A stretch of DNA of 64,000 nt from JBEIFW01 sp046081125 (GCA_046081125.1 JBJTVH010000132.1:14641-78640), one strand, 5' to 3'; counted from the first letter of the stretch, positions 42,262-51,724 are shown. Made by a program: numbers and translations. Notes: generated by a model not told the origin, from the sequence alone.

Positions 42262-44547
42262 TCAGAGGCAGAGGTCCGGGGGCCGCACCGGGGTGCGGTC
42301 GATGCTCCGGCCGACTGCGTCGACGATGGCGTTCACGATCGCCGGGGTCACCGAGATGCACGGCGGCTCACCGACGCCCTTCGCGCCCAACGGGGCCTGC
42401 GGATCGGGTTCCTCCACGAACACGGCGTCGACGACCGGGGCGTCGAGGAACGTGGGCAGCAGGTAGTCGGTGAAGGACGCGTTGCGGATCCGGCCATCGG
42501 TGATGACGAGCTCCTCCATCACGGCGAGCCCGAGACCCTGGGCGATGCCGCCTTCGATCTGGCCGAGCACCGACAGCGGGTTGAGCGCCACGCCCACGTC
42601 CTGGGCCGTGGCCACCTGCACCACCTTGACCAGCCCGAGCTCGGGGTCGACGTCCACGACGGCCCGGTGGGCCACGAAGGCGAAGGCCACGTGGCAACGG
42701 CCCTGACCGTTCTCGTCGAGGTCCTCGGTGGGTCGATGGTGGTACTCGACCGTCTCCTCGAACGTCACGCCAACCGTGGCCTCGGCGACACCGATGCGCC
42801 GCAACGGCTCGACGGTGTCCACCACGGCGTCGTCGACGATCGCGAGCCGGACGGGATCGACGTGCCACCCGGCGGCCACGTGCTCGAAGAGCCGCTCGCG
42901 GACCTTGCGGCACGCCGCATCCACGGCCCCACCGGACATCCAGGTCTGGCGGGATGCCGAGGTTGAACCGGCAGAGCCGATTCGGGTGTCCATCGGCTCG
43001 AGGAGCACATCGTCGACCCCGAGGATCGTGCGGGCGATCTGCCCGGCGATGGTCACGAATCCCTGACCCACTTCGGCGGTGGCGAAGTGCAGCGTGGCGA
43101 CCCCGTCGGCGAGCCGGCAGCGCGCCGTCGAGTAGTCGTCGAAGCCCTCCGAGTACATGATGTTCTTGATCGACACCCCCCAGCCGACCCCGCGCCGGAT
43201 GTGGGTCCGGTCGGCGGTGCGGCCGGCGCCGCCCGGGATCGCCATCACGTCGCAGTCATCGGCCAGGGCCGGCGGGAGCGGGATCGCTGCGGTCTCACGG
43301 ATGCACCGCTCGACCGGGGCGACGGACTCCACGGGCTGACCGGTGATCAGCAGGTCGCCGGTGCGCATGGCGTTGCGCAGGCGGAGCTCGACCGGGTCGA
43401 GCCCGACGGCGGCCGCCAGCTTGTCCATCTGGCGCTCGTGAGCGAAGCACGCCTGCACCACGCCGAACCCGCGCATCGCGCCGCACGGCGGGTTGTTGGT
43501 GCGCACCGCCCACCCGTCGACGACGGCGTTGGGACACCGGTAGGGGCCCTGGGCGTGCGTGATTGCGTTCACCAACACCGCCGACGACGTCGAGGCGTAG
43601 GCCCCGCCGTCGAACACCATCCGGGTCTCGATCTTCACGATCGTTCCGTCGGCGTCGGCGTGGTGGCGCATCCAGATCTGCGCCGGGTGGCGATGCACGT
43701 GGCCGACGAAGCTCTCCTCCCGGCTGTACTGCATCTTCACCGGGCGACCCGTTCGCAGCGCGAGCAGGCAGGTGTGCACCTGCAGGCTGATGTCCTCCCG
43801 ACCGCCGAACGCCCCGCCGACCCCACCGAGCACGAGGCGCACCTTCTCCTCGGGCAGGCCGAGGCATGCGGCGATCTGCTTGCGGTCCTCGTGCAGCCAT
43901 TGGGTCGCGATGTAGAGCTCGATCCCGGCGCCACCGGGATCGGGAAGCGCGAGCGCGGCCTCGAGTCCGAGGAACGCCTGGTCCTGCATGCCGATCGCGT
44001 AGGTGCCCTCGACGGTGACGACCCCGGTGGCCTCGGGATCGCCGTGCACGATCCGCTGGTGCCGCAGCACGTTGCCGTCGGGATGGATCGGCGGGTGACC
44101 GCCGCCGATCGCCACCTCGGGATCGCTCAGGACCGGCAACGGCTCGTACTCGACCACGATCGCAGCCAGCGCTCGCCGGCAGGTCTCGGGGTGGTCGGCG
44201 GCGACCGCCGCGACGGGTTCGCCGACGTAACGCACGACATCGCGGGCGAACACCGGCTGATCCTGCGAGATGAGGCCGTAGGTGGCCATCCCGGGCACGT
44301 CGTCGGCGGTGAGGACGACTTCGACCCCCGGGATCCGCCAGGCGGCGGCCACGTCGATGCGGCGAATGCGCGCGTGGGCGTGGGGCGAGCGCAACGCCAT
44401 GCCCCACAGCATCCCGTCGGCCCACAGGTCCGAGGAGAACGCGAAACGTCCCTGCACCTTGGGGATACCGTCGGGCCGCAGCGCCGAGTCACCGATCCGG
44501 TTCCGGCCCGTCCGGGGTCGGTTGACGACGTCGACCGCGCTGGTCAT
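42262..44547 (-). CDS. Xanthine-dehydrogenase-family molybdopterin subunit
   Basis: A 761-aa molybdenum hydroxylase large subunit. Moco and catalytic landmarks are GGVGGAFGGRED, GAMRGFGVVQ (substrate Arg position), ATAEVGQGFVTI and GAKGVGEPPCI with the catalytic Glu. The Glu in FGGREDI and the Arg in AMRGFG occupy the positions used for purine binding in xanthine dehydrogenase. The AYRCSFR motif of CO dehydrogenase is absent. A purine is therefore the likeliest substrate. It is the last of three coupled subunit genes (FAD, 2Fe-2S, Mo). Confidence 0.87.
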   Translation of the reverse strand: MTSAVDVVNRPRTGRNRIGDSALRPDGIPKVQGRFAFSSDLWADGMLWGMALRSPHAHARIRRIDVAAAWRIPGVEVVLTADDVPGMATYGLISQDQPVFARDVVRYVGEPVAAVAADHPETCRRALAAIVVEYEPLPVLSDPEVAIGGGHPPIHPDGNVLRHQRIVHGDPEATGVVTVEGTYAIGMQDQAFLGLEAALALPDPGGAGIELYIATQWLHEDRKQIAACLGLPEEKVRLVLGGVGGAFGGREDISLQVHTCLLALRTGRPVKMQYSREESFVGHVHRHPAQIWMRHHADADGTIVKIETRMVFDGGAYASTSSAVLVNAITHAQGPYRCPNAVVDGWAVRTNNPPCGAMRGFGVVQACFAHERQMDKLAAAVGLDPVELRLRNAMRTGDLLITGQPVESVAPVERCIRETAAIPLPPALADDCDVMAIPGGAGRTADRTHIRRGVGWGVSIKNIMYSEGFDDYSTARCRLADGVATLHFATAEVGQGFVTIAGQIARTILGVDDVLLEPMDTRIGSAGSTSASRQTWMSGGAVDAACRKVRERLFEHVAAGWHVDPVRLAIVDDAVVDTVEPLRRIGVAEATVGVTFEETVEYHHRPTEDLDENGQGRCHVAFAFVAHRAVVDVDPELGLVKVVQVATAQDVGVALNPLSVLGQIEGGIAQGLGLAVMEELVITDGRIRNASFTDYLLPTFLDAPVVDAVFVEEPDPQAPLGAKGVGEPPCISVTPAIVNAIVDAVGRSIDRTPVRPPDLCL

Positions 44548-45023
44548 GCCTGTACCCCGGCCCGCGCCGCCGTCTCGACCGCCGCAAGGATCCGGCCGTA
44601 GCCCGTGCAGCGACACAGGTTGCCCGAGAGCGCCTCGCGCACCTCGAGTTCGGTCGGCGACGGGTTCCGCTCGAGCAGGTCGTGGACGGCGACGATCAGC
44701 CCCGGCGTGCAGAACCCGCACTGCACGGCACCTTCGTCGACGAACGCCTGCTGCACCGTGGTCAGCCCGGCCTCGGCGCCCGGCAGGCCCTCGACGGTGG
44801 TGATGTCGGCGCCGATCGCCGAGGCCGCGAGCACCAGACACGAACACACCAGCACCCCGTCGAGGAGGACCGAGCACGACCCGCACTCGCCCTGCTCGCA
44901 CGCACCCTTGGCGCCCGGCAAGCCGAGCCGCTCGCGCAACACGTACAGGAGGCTCTCGCCGAGCCAGGCGTCGGTGACGCTGCGTTCGGAACCGTTTACC
45001 CGCAGGACGTACTGCTCGTTCAT
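44544..45023 (-). CDS. 2Fe-2S subunit of xanthine-dehydrogenase-family enzyme
   Basis: A 159-aa iron-sulfur subunit with two [2Fe-2S] centres. The N-terminal plant-ferredoxin-type cluster uses CEQGECGSCSV plus a later Cys (GVLVCSC). The C-terminal helical cluster uses CGFCTPG and NLCRCTGYGRI. It passes electrons from Moco to FAD. It overlaps both neighbours by 4 nt (ATGA at each junction). Confidence 0.92.
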   Translation of the reverse strand: MNEQYVLRVNGSERSVTDAWLGESLLYVLRERLGLPGAKGACEQGECGSCSVLLDGVLVCSCLVLAASAIGADITTVEGLPGAEAGLTTVQQAFVDEGAVQCGFCTPGLIVAVHDLLERNPSPTELEVREALSGNLCRCTGYGRILAAVETAARAGVQA

Positions 45024-45868
45024 GCCGGGAAGGCCCTCCGCAGGAGTCGGGTGGCGAGGACACCCACGGCGTGGCGCCGGTAGGCGGCCGTCGCCCGGTG
45101 GTCGTCGATCGGTCGGGCCGTCGCGGCCGCCAGCCGGCCGAACTCCTCGGCTGCGCCGGGAGCGAGCGTGCCGGCCGTCCAGTCGATGGCCTCGGCCGCG
45201 AAGGCTTCGGCGGGGTCGGCACGCAGGATCGTCGGCCCGACGGCCCCGAGCGCCAGACGGACGCTGCGACCCACGCGGTCGACGGCGAGGCACGCCCCGG
45301 CCGCCGAGATCACCATGGCGTTGCGCACACCCACCTTTGCGTACCCCTGGAACCCGTCCAGGACGGGGAGCGTGACCGCGGCGATCAGTTCGTCGGGACG
45401 CCGGGCGGTGCGCTTCACCCCGACCATGAACTCGTGGATCGACACGCTGCGCCCGCCGGCGGCGCTCACCAACTCGACGGTGGCGTCGAGGGCCGACAGC
45501 ACGGGCAGGCCGTCGCCGGCCGGTGAGCACGTCCCGAGGTTGCCGCCGAGCGTGCCGGCGTTGCGGATCTGCGGCGAGCCGACCGTGCGGGCGGCTTCGG
45601 CCAGCGCCGGCACGAGCGATGCGATCGGCTCCTCGAGCAGGGCCGTCCACGTCGCGCCGGCACCGATCCGCACGATCGCTGCGGCGGGGTCGTAGACGAT
45701 CGGGCGGAGTTCGGCGAGGGCTGACAGCGCGATCACCGACTCCGGACGGCGATGGCCGAAGTTGACCTCTACCATCAGATCGGTACCGCCCGCCAGCAGG
45801 TGGGCATCGGGATCGTCCCGCAGCATCGCCAGCGCGGTCTCGAGCGACGATGGAACGGAGACGGCCAC
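45020..45868 (-). CDS. FAD-binding subunit of xanthine-dehydrogenase-family enzyme
   Basis: A 282-aa FAD subunit of a molybdenum hydroxylase. It shows HLLAGGTDLMVEV (dinucleotide/FAD contact), QIRNAGTLGGNL and the typical SPAGDGLPVL segment. It is the first gene of the operon. The GTG at 45868 lies 6 nt after TATAGT, so translation is probably leaderless from that point. Electron acceptor (NAD+ or another) is not evident. Confidence 0.87.
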   Translation of the reverse strand: MAVSVPSSLETALAMLRDDPDAHLLAGGTDLMVEVNFGHRRPESVIALSALAELRPIVYDPAAAIVRIGAGATWTALLEEPIASLVPALAEAARTVGSPQIRNAGTLGGNLGTCSPAGDGLPVLSALDATVELVSAAGGRSVSIHEFMVGVKRTARRPDELIAAVTLPVLDGFQGYAKVGVRNAMVISAAGACLAVDRVGRSVRLALGAVGPTILRADPAEAFAAEAIDWTAGTLAPGAAEEFGRLAAATARPIDDHRATAAYRRHAVGVLATRLLRRAFPA

Positions 45869-45874
45869 GGGCGG

Positions 45875-45880
45875 ACTATA
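45875..45880 (-). promoter_or_regulatory. TATAGT -10 box of the molybdenum hydroxylase operon
   Basis: On the reverse strand TATAGT is followed by 6 nt and the GTG at 45868. It sits in an unusually AT-rich 25-bp stretch for this genome. No clear -35 box. Confidence 0.55.
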
Positions 45881-45903
45881 CAAAACGTAAAGTTTCGGCT
45901 CGG

Positions 45904-46701
45904 TTATTCGACGGTCAAGCCTCGGATCGCCGGGTCGGGGGAGGGCAACTGCGGATCGAGTCGTTCGAGCAGGGCGACGAGCACCTCGGCCACGGCGAGG
46001 TTCCGTACCCAGTTCCGGTCGGCCGGCACCACGTACCAGGGAGCCCATGCCGTCGACGTCTCCCGGAGGGCGTCCTCGTAGGCCTCCATGAAGGCCGGCC
46101 ATCGGGCCCGGTCCTCGAGGTCTCCCATGCGGAACTTCCAGCCCTTCACCGGATCCTCGACCCGCTCCTGGAGCCGCTGGCGCTGTTCGTCCGAGGAGAT
46201 GTGGAGGAAGAACTTCACCACCGTTGTGCCCTCGTCCACGAGCATCCGCTCGAACTCGCGGATGTGCCGGAACCGACGCCGCCACGTTCCCTCGGGTATG
46301 AGATTGCGCACACGCGTCACCACGACGTCCTCGTAGTGCGAGCGGTTGAAGATCCCGATCTCGCCGGCGGCCGGGCAGGCGTCGTGCACGCGCCAGAGGT
46401 AGTCCATCGCCGCTTCCCGGCCCGCCGGCGCCTTGAACGACGTCACCCGTACGCCCTGCGGGTTGAGCCCCGTGAACACGGAGCGGATGGTGCCGTCCTT
46501 GCCCCCAGCGTCCATCGCCTGGAGCACCACCAGCAGCGCCCGCTCGCTCTCGGCCGCCAGCCGCGCCTGCAGCACGGCGAGCCGGGCGTTGAGTGCAGCG
46601 AGCCGCTCGACGGCGTGCTCCTTGGTCTCGATCCCGAGTTTGTCCCTCGTGTCGATCGCCGACAGCCGGAACGACGGGTCGACCCGGAGCTTGTCGAGCA
46701 T
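45904..46701 (-). CDS. ppk2: Polyphosphate kinase 2
   Basis: A 265-aa PPK2-family enzyme that transfers phosphate between polyphosphate and nucleotides. The Walker A-like motif is QAMDAGGKDGTIRSV, the Walker B region is IGIFNRSHYEDVVVTRV, and VKFFLHISSDEQ and GWKFRMGDLEDR contribute to the lid and base site. The length fits one-domain PPK2. The ATG at 46701 is 6 nt after TAACGT. With the ppx gene earlier in the window, this gives both directions of polyphosphate metabolism. Confidence 0.9.
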   Translation of the reverse strand: MLDKLRVDPSFRLSAIDTRDKLGIETKEHAVERLAALNARLAVLQARLAAESERALLVVLQAMDAGGKDGTIRSVFTGLNPQGVRVTSFKAPAGREAAMDYLWRVHDACPAAGEIGIFNRSHYEDVVVTRVRNLIPEGTWRRRFRHIREFERMLVDEGTTVVKFFLHISSDEQRQRLQERVEDPVKGWKFRMGDLEDRARWPAFMEAYEDALRETSTAWAPWYVVPADRNWVRNLAVAEVLVALLERLDPQLPSPDPAIRGLTVE

Positions 46702-46710
46702 GGTCGAACG

Positions 46711-46944
46711 TTACGCCGAGGCCTCGGAGCCGACCCAGGGGCAATGCCGGCAGCCGCTGCCGCAGCAGAGGCCCCGCGCGGCGAGTTGCCCTGCGGTCAT
46801 CACGATGTAGCCGGTGGCCGGATCCCGGTACGTGGGGCGGCCGGCAGCCATGGCCGTCCGATGGAGTGCAACGATCTCGGCATACCGGCGCTGCGTCGGG
46901 TGCAGGCGACTTGGATCAGGTCGATCACGCCAGTCCGTGCGCAC
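46711..46944 (-). CDS. DUF5522-type small cysteine-rich protein
   Basis: A 77-aa protein. RLHPTQRRYAEIVALHRTAM and the C-terminal cluster CCGSGCRHCPW (four Cys) match the DUF5522 family, of unknown function, in which the Cys probably bind metal. The GTG at 46944 is 7 nt after TAACCT, which overlaps the stop codon of the downstream dppC-like gene. It lies upstream of ppk2; their link is unproven. Confidence 0.75.
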   Translation of the reverse strand: MRTDWRDRPDPSRLHPTQRRYAEIVALHRTAMAAGRPTYRDPATGYIVMTAGQLAARGLCCGSGCRHCPWVGSEASA

Positions 46945-46954
46945 GGTTCAAAGG

Positions 46955-47863
46955 TTAGACCGCCGACTCACGAACATCGAAGCGTCCACGGAGCCGCTCG
47001 CCGATCACGTTCAGGCTCAGCACCGTGAGCACCAGCACGAGCGACGGCATCATGACCACGTGCGGGAAGCGGCTCAGGTCGTTGCGGCCCTGGGTGATCA
47101 GCGTGCCCCAGGACGGGATGTCGGCCTCGAGGCCGACGCCGAGGAACGACAACGAACCCTCGGCGACGATGATGAGCGCAACGGCGAGGAAGCTGAACGA
47201 CACCGCGACCGGGATCACGTTCGGCAGGACCTCCTTGAACAGGACCCGGCTCGACTTCGCCCCGACGGCTCGGGATGCCATCACGAACTCACGCTGGGAG
47301 TACACGAGGGTGTTCGCCCGCACGAGTCGGGACAGGGGCGCGATCGACAGCACCGTCAAGCCGATCACGACCTTGTACCAGTCGCGGCCCCAGAACCCGG
47401 TGATGCCGATCAGCAGGATCAAGGCGGGGAACGACAGCATCACGTCGGTCACGGCGGTGACGACCGTGTCCCACCAGCCCCGGAAGTACCCCGAGGTGAT
47501 CCCGAGGACGCCGCCGAGCAGCATCCCCAACCCGGTGGTCGCTACGCCGATCAGCAGCGACGCTCGAGCCCCGTAGATGCAGTAGGAGAAGATGTCCTTG
47601 CCGTTCTGGTCGCCGCCGAGGATCGGCTCGCTGAACCACTTCGGGCCCACACGGGCGATCGACGCGTTGGTGCCGAAGGGGTCCTTCACGAACGGGAGCC
47701 ACTCGGCGAACACCGCCAGCAGCACGACGAGCCCCACCCAGCCGATCGCCAGCCACAGGAAGATGGGCGGCATCTTGAACGGCTTGGCCGTGCTGATCGC
47801 TCCGGAGGCGGGAGCGCTCGCTGCCGGCGTGCCAGCGCTGACCGGGGATGCGGTTGCAGTCAT
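46955..47863 (-). CDS. Oligopeptide/dipeptide ABC permease, DppC type
   Basis: A 302-aa permease with a 30-aa N-terminal extension rich in Ala, Ser and Pro, then about six membrane segments. The binding-protein-dependent loop is in MASRAVGAKSSRVLFKEVLPN, and GSLSFLGVGLEADIPSWG is typical of DppC/OppC. It lies 13 bp after the DppB-type gene. The paired ATPases are transcribed divergently. Confidence 0.87.
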   Translation of the reverse strand: MTATASPVSAGTPAASAPASGAISTAKPFKMPPIFLWLAIGWVGLVVLLAVFAEWLPFVKDPFGTNASIARVGPKWFSEPILGGDQNGKDIFSYCIYGARASLLIGVATTGLGMLLGGVLGITSGYFRGWWDTVVTAVTDVMLSFPALILLIGITGFWGRDWYKVVIGLTVLSIAPLSRLVRANTLVYSQREFVMASRAVGAKSSRVLFKEVLPNVIPVAVSFSFLAVALIIVAEGSLSFLGVGLEADIPSWGTLITQGRNDLSRFPHVVMMPSLVLVLTVLSLNVIGERLRGRFDVRESAV

Positions 47864-47876
47864 CTCAGGACTCCGA

Positions 47877-48839
47877 TCAGGACAGCGAGCGGGCGAGGCG
47901 GACACGCGGGTCGAGCACGCCGTACAGCAACTCGACCAGCAGGTTCGACAGGACGAAGAAGAGCACCACGATGAGGAAGCCGCCCTGCACGATGAAGTAT
48001 TCGCGGGCGAGCACCGCACTGACGATGTTTCGGCCGAGGCCCGGGATGGCGAAGGTCTGCTCGACGGCCACTGCTCCACCGATGAGCGCACCGATATTGA
48101 GCCCGGCCGAGGTGATCAGCGAGAACAGCGAGGGCTTCAGGCCGTGGCGCACGAGGATGAACGACGGGCTGAGGCCCTTCGAGCGGGCCATGAGGATGTA
48201 ATCCTCCTGCAGCGTGGCGATCATGTCGGTGCGCAGCAGGCGGGTGTAGGTGGCGAACGGTGCCGCCGCCAGCGTGAGCGCGGGCAGCAGGATGAGCTTG
48301 AAGTGCTCGAACACGTCCTCGGAGAGCGGGGTGTATCCGGTGGGTTTGAGCCCCAGGAAGTCGAACTGCAGCGCCACGTAGATGGCCAGCCACAGGCCGA
48401 GCACGAACTGCGGGGTGGAGATCAACAACGACGTCCACCCGTTCATCGCGCGGTCGAACCACGAACCGCGGAAGTACGCCTGGGCCATACCGACGAGGAA
48501 GGCACCGACGATCGCGAGGATCTGGGCGTAGAGCATGAGCTGCAGGCTCGGCACGAGCGCATTGCTCAGGATCGTCGTCACCGGGATGTTATTGGCCAGG
48601 TAGGTGCCGAGGTCGCCGGTGATCGCGTCACGGAACCAGTTGACGTAGCCCTCGAAGATGTTGCCGCTCAGGTTCCACTGGTCGAGCAATGCTGCCCGCG
48701 CTTCCTTGGTGGCACTGGTGCCAAGCCTCGCGATCGTCGGGTCGTTCGGAAGGATCCGCATCATCCCGTAGACGAAGAAGCTCCCCACGAGGAGGATCAG
48801 CACTGCTCGGATGAGTCGCTGTCGGAGGAATCTGCCCAT
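47877..48839 (-). CDS. Oligopeptide/dipeptide ABC permease, DppB type
   Basis: A 320-aa permease opening with RFLRQRLIRAVLILLVGSFF, the usual DppB first segment, with a large periplasmic loop. The cytoplasmic loop MARSKGLSPSFILVRHGLK contacts the ATPase. It is first in the minus-strand arm of the split dpp locus, divergent from the ATPase arm. The start at 48839 is preceded by no clear Shine-Dalgarno sequence. Confidence 0.87.
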   Translation of the reverse strand: MGRFLRQRLIRAVLILLVGSFFVYGMMRILPNDPTIARLGTSATKEARAALLDQWNLSGNIFEGYVNWFRDAITGDLGTYLANNIPVTTILSNALVPSLQLMLYAQILAIVGAFLVGMAQAYFRGSWFDRAMNGWTSLLISTPQFVLGLWLAIYVALQFDFLGLKPTGYTPLSEDVFEHFKLILLPALTLAAAPFATYTRLLRTDMIATLQEDYILMARSKGLSPSFILVRHGLKPSLFSLITSAGLNIGALIGGAVAVEQTFAIPGLGRNIVSAVLAREYFIVQGGFLIVVLFFVLSNLLVELLYGVLDPRVRLARSLS

Positions 48840-48977
48840 CGGGATCCGTCTCTCTCGCTGGTCTCGGGGAACAGGCGCCGTGGGTGCGCCAACTGTGCCG
48901 ATCGTCACTGCTGACGCGGCGACAGTAAACGCGCCGGCGGATGGGGTCAACTCCCGCGGCATCCCTGGGTGCGGGCG

Positions 48978-49007
48978 TTGACACCGTGTCGAATGCACCC
49001 GTACCCT
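48978..49007 (+). promoter_or_regulatory. Consensus promoter of the dpp ATPase genes
   Basis: TTGACA (48978-48983), an 18-bp spacer and TACCCT (49002-49007) form the best sigma-70 promoter in the window. The leader is about 50 nt with an AAAGGA before the GTG at 49066. GGGTGC (48968-48973) and GCACCC (48995-49000) flank the -35 as a 6-bp inverted repeat and could be an operator. Confidence 0.65.
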
Positions 49008-49065
49008 CCGGCCTGCCGTGGCGCCGGGGGCCCGCGGTTCCGGGGGACGGCCGAAAGGAATCCGA

Positions 49066-50127
49066 GTGTCTCGCAACGCGCTCGATACCGCGCAGCGTCG
49101 GGCAACGACGTCGACCCTTCTCGAGGTGCGCGATCTGCGAACCCACTTCCGTACACCGCGAGGCATCGTGCGCGCGGTGGACGGCGTGAGCTTCACCCTC
49201 GAACGGGGCAAGTCGCTCGGCGTCGTGGGCGAATCCGGATCCGGCAAGACGGTCCTGTCCCGCTCGATCATGGGCCTGCTGCCCCGACGCACCACGCTGC
49301 GCTCGGGCACGGTGCTGTTCGAGGGCAACGACATCTCGTCGGCCGACCCCAAGCTGATGCGCCAGTTCTGGGGCACCGAGATGTCCATGATCTTCCAGGA
49401 TCCGATGACGTCGCTGAACCCGGTCGTGCGCGTCGGGCGCCAGATCACCGAGTCGCTGACCAAGCGGCTCGGGATGCCGAAGGATCAGGCGCTGGCCACC
49501 GCCGAAAGACTGCTCGCCGACGTCCGGATCCCCGAGCCGCAGCGGCGCTTGCGGGAGTTCCCCTACCAGCTGTCGGGGGGCATGCGTCAGCGCGTGTCGA
49601 TCGCCATCGCCTTGGCCTGCGGGCCGACGCTGCTGTTTGCGGACGAACCCACCACGGCGCTCGACGTCACGGTGCAGGCGCAGATCCTCGACCTGCTCGA
49701 CGAGCAGCGCAGCGACCGCAACATGTCGATGATCCTCGTGACCCACGACCTCGGGGTCGTCGCCGGGCGGACCGACGAGATCGCCGTGATGTACGCCGGC
49801 AAGCTCGTGGAGAAGGCGCCGACCAAGGTGCTGTTCTCGAAGATGAAGATGCCGTACACCGAAGCGCTGCTGCGCTCGATCCCGCGCATCGAAGACCACT
49901 CGCACACCCGGCTGCAGGTGATCGCCGGTCGCCCACCCGCGCTGATCGACCCACCGCCGGGGTGCCGGTTCGCGCCTCGCTGCCCGTACGCCCAGGAGCG
50001 CTGCACCGTGGAGGAACCTCCCTTGGTCGAAGCCGACACCCCCGGCCACTTCTACGCCTGCTGGTATCCGGTCGGTTCGGCCGAGTGGCAGGCCCGTCAG
50101 GGCGCGACCGCCGGGACCGGTGCGTGA
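49066..50127 (+). CDS. Oligopeptide ABC ATPase, DppD type
   Basis: A 353-aa ATPase: Walker A GESGSGKTV, signature LSGGMRQRV, Walker B LLFADEPTTALD, and the C-terminal oligopeptide extension with CRFAPRCPYAQERC, whose four Cys ligate a 4Fe-4S cluster in this family. The GTG at 49066 has AAAGGA 7 nt upstream. Its TGA overlaps the ATG of the DppF-type gene (TGATG). Confidence 0.88.
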   Translation: MSRNALDTAQRRATTSTLLEVRDLRTHFRTPRGIVRAVDGVSFTLERGKSLGVVGESGSGKTVLSRSIMGLLPRRTTLRSGTVLFEGNDISSADPKLMRQFWGTEMSMIFQDPMTSLNPVVRVGRQITESLTKRLGMPKDQALATAERLLADVRIPEPQRRLREFPYQLSGGMRQRVSIAIALACGPTLLFADEPTTALDVTVQAQILDLLDEQRSDRNMSMILVTHDLGVVAGRTDEIAVMYAGKLVEKAPTKVLFSKMKMPYTEALLRSIPRIEDHSHTRLQVIAGRPPALIDPPPGCRFAPRCPYAQERCTVEEPPLVEADTPGHFYACWYPVGSAEWQARQGATAGTGA

Positions 50128-51131
50128 TGGCCGGCACCGGAACCGCCCACCTCCACGGCGAGTCGGAGGCATTGCTACGGGTCGAGAACCTGACCGTCCA
50201 GTTCCCCGTCGGCCGCACCGGACTGAAGGTGCACGCCGTGTCGGGAATCAGCTTCGACGTGCTGCCGGGCGAGACGCTCGGCCTCGTCGGCGAGTCCGGA
50301 TGTGGCAAGTCCACCACCGGAAAGGCCGTGATCCAGCTCCCGCCGCCCACCAGCGGCAGCATCGTGTTCCAGGGCCAGGATCTCACCCAGTTGCGCGGCG
50401 AGAAGGTCCGTCAGCTGCGCACCAACGTGCAGATGATCTTCCAGGACCCGATCTCGTCGCTGAATCCGCGGCGCCGGGTGCGCGACATCGTCGCCGAGCC
50501 GCTCCACGTATGGGGTATCGGCTCCAAGCAAGAGCGCGCACGCAAGGTCGAGGAGGTGCTCGAAACCGTCGGCATCGACCCGTCGACGGCCGATCGCCGG
50601 CCGCACCAGTTCTCGGGTGGGCAGTGCCAGCGCATCTCGATCGCCCGGGCGTTGGTCCTCGAACCCAAGATGCTCATCTGCGACGAGCCTGTCTCGGCCC
50701 TCGACGTGAGCGTCCAGGCCCAGGTGCTCAACCTCCTCGAGGACCTGAAGGCCAAGTACGGCCTCACGATGGTGTTCATCGCCCACGACCTCGCGGTCGT
50801 GAAGAACGTGAGCGACCGGGTGTGCGTGATGTACCTCGGCAAGGTGTGCGAGGTGGCCCCGTCCGACGACCTCTACGCCCAGCCGGCCCACCCGTACACG
50901 TCCCGCCTGCTCGATTCGATCCCGGTCCCGGATCCCGAGGTGAAACCGGACCCGGCCAACCGGATCCAAGGTGAGCTCCCCTCCCCGATAGCGCCACCGT
51001 CGGGGTGCCGGTTCCGCACCCGCTGCCCGATCGCCCAGGAGCGGTGCGCCTCCGAGGAGCCCCAACTGCGCCACGTCGGGCAGGGCCACTACGTCGCCTG
51101 CCACTTCCCGCTCGTCGGGGCACCCGCCTGA
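50127..51131 (+). CDS. Oligopeptide ABC ATPase, DppF type
   Basis: A 334-aa ATPase: Walker A GESGCGKST, signature FSGGQCQRI, Walker B MLICDEPVSALD, and a C-terminal CRFRTRCPIAQERC iron-sulfur-type extension. The non-Leu signature (FSGGQ) is normal for the F subunit. It is coupled to the DppD-type gene and followed 17 bp later by a TetR regulator on the same strand. Confidence 0.88.
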   Translation: MAGTGTAHLHGESEALLRVENLTVQFPVGRTGLKVHAVSGISFDVLPGETLGLVGESGCGKSTTGKAVIQLPPPTSGSIVFQGQDLTQLRGEKVRQLRTNVQMIFQDPISSLNPRRRVRDIVAEPLHVWGIGSKQERARKVEEVLETVGIDPSTADRRPHQFSGGQCQRISIARALVLEPKMLICDEPVSALDVSVQAQVLNLLEDLKAKYGLTMVFIAHDLAVVKNVSDRVCVMYLGKVCEVAPSDDLYAQPAHPYTSRLLDSIPVPDPEVKPDPANRIQGELPSPIAPPSGCRFRTRCPIAQERCASEEPQLRHVGQGHYVACHFPLVGAPA

Positions 51132-51148
51132 CGTCCGACGCGCCGGAC

Positions 51149-51724
51149 GTGGCCGTGATCCCACCCGGGCGAACCCGGTTGAACCGCACCGAGCGTCGCG
51201 AGCAGATCGTCGCGGCGGCCGCATCGGTGTTCGCCGGACGTGACCCCGCCGGGGTGACGTTCGAAGAGATCGCCGACGCCGCCGGGGTCTCCCGGGCGCT
51301 CGTCTACAACTACTTCGGCGACCGCAACGGATTGCTCGAAGCCGTCTACCGCCGCGCCGTCAGCGAACTCGGCGCCCGGGTCACCGCCGCGGTCGTGTCG
51401 GCCGACGACCGCCGCAACGCCCTGAGGCGGGCCGTCGAGGCCCATCTCGCCTACGCCCGCTCCGACCCGGCGGGCTACCGGTATGCGTCGGGCGAGGCCG
51501 CCTTCGCCCAGTTGCCGCGCCTGCACGCCGACCGGGTCCAGGCGACGGCCCGCAGCCTGGGCGGCGCACCCGAGTCCGAGGTGCTGGCCACCGCCGTCCT
51601 CGCCGTCGTCCACGCCTCGGTGCTGCAGTGGCTCGAGCGTCCGACGCTGCCCGAGGATCGGTTCGTCGAGGTGCTCACCGAGTTCCTCGGTGGAGGACTC
51701 GGCGCCGTGCCGGCCACCGTCTGA
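51149..51724 (+). CDS. TetR-family regulator
   Basis: A 191-aa regulator. The N-terminal helix-turn-helix spans about residues 15-60, with VTFEEIADAAGVSRALVYNYFG, abbreviated here by its key residues. The C-terminal ligand-binding domain is all-helical. It follows the DppF-type gene by 17 bp on the same strand, so it probably controls the split dpp locus. GTG 51149 or GTG 51155 could be the start; neither has a clear ribosome binding site. Confidence 0.8.
   Translation: MAVIPPGRTRLNRTERREQIVAAAASVFAGRDPAGVTFEEIADAAGVSRALVYNYFGDRNGLLEAVYRRAVSELGARVTAAVVSADDRRNALRRAVEAHLAYARSDPAGYRYASGEAAFAQLPRLHADRVQATARSLGGAPESEVLATAVLAVVHASVLQWLERPTLPEDRFVEVLTEFLGGGLGAVPATV

Noticed and set aside
42262..45222. 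A 986-aa frame that would extend the molybdenum subunit upstream
   Set aside because: The extra N-terminal part is the shadow of the 2Fe-2S subunit gene. The ATGA overlap at 44544-44547 fixes the true start at 44547.
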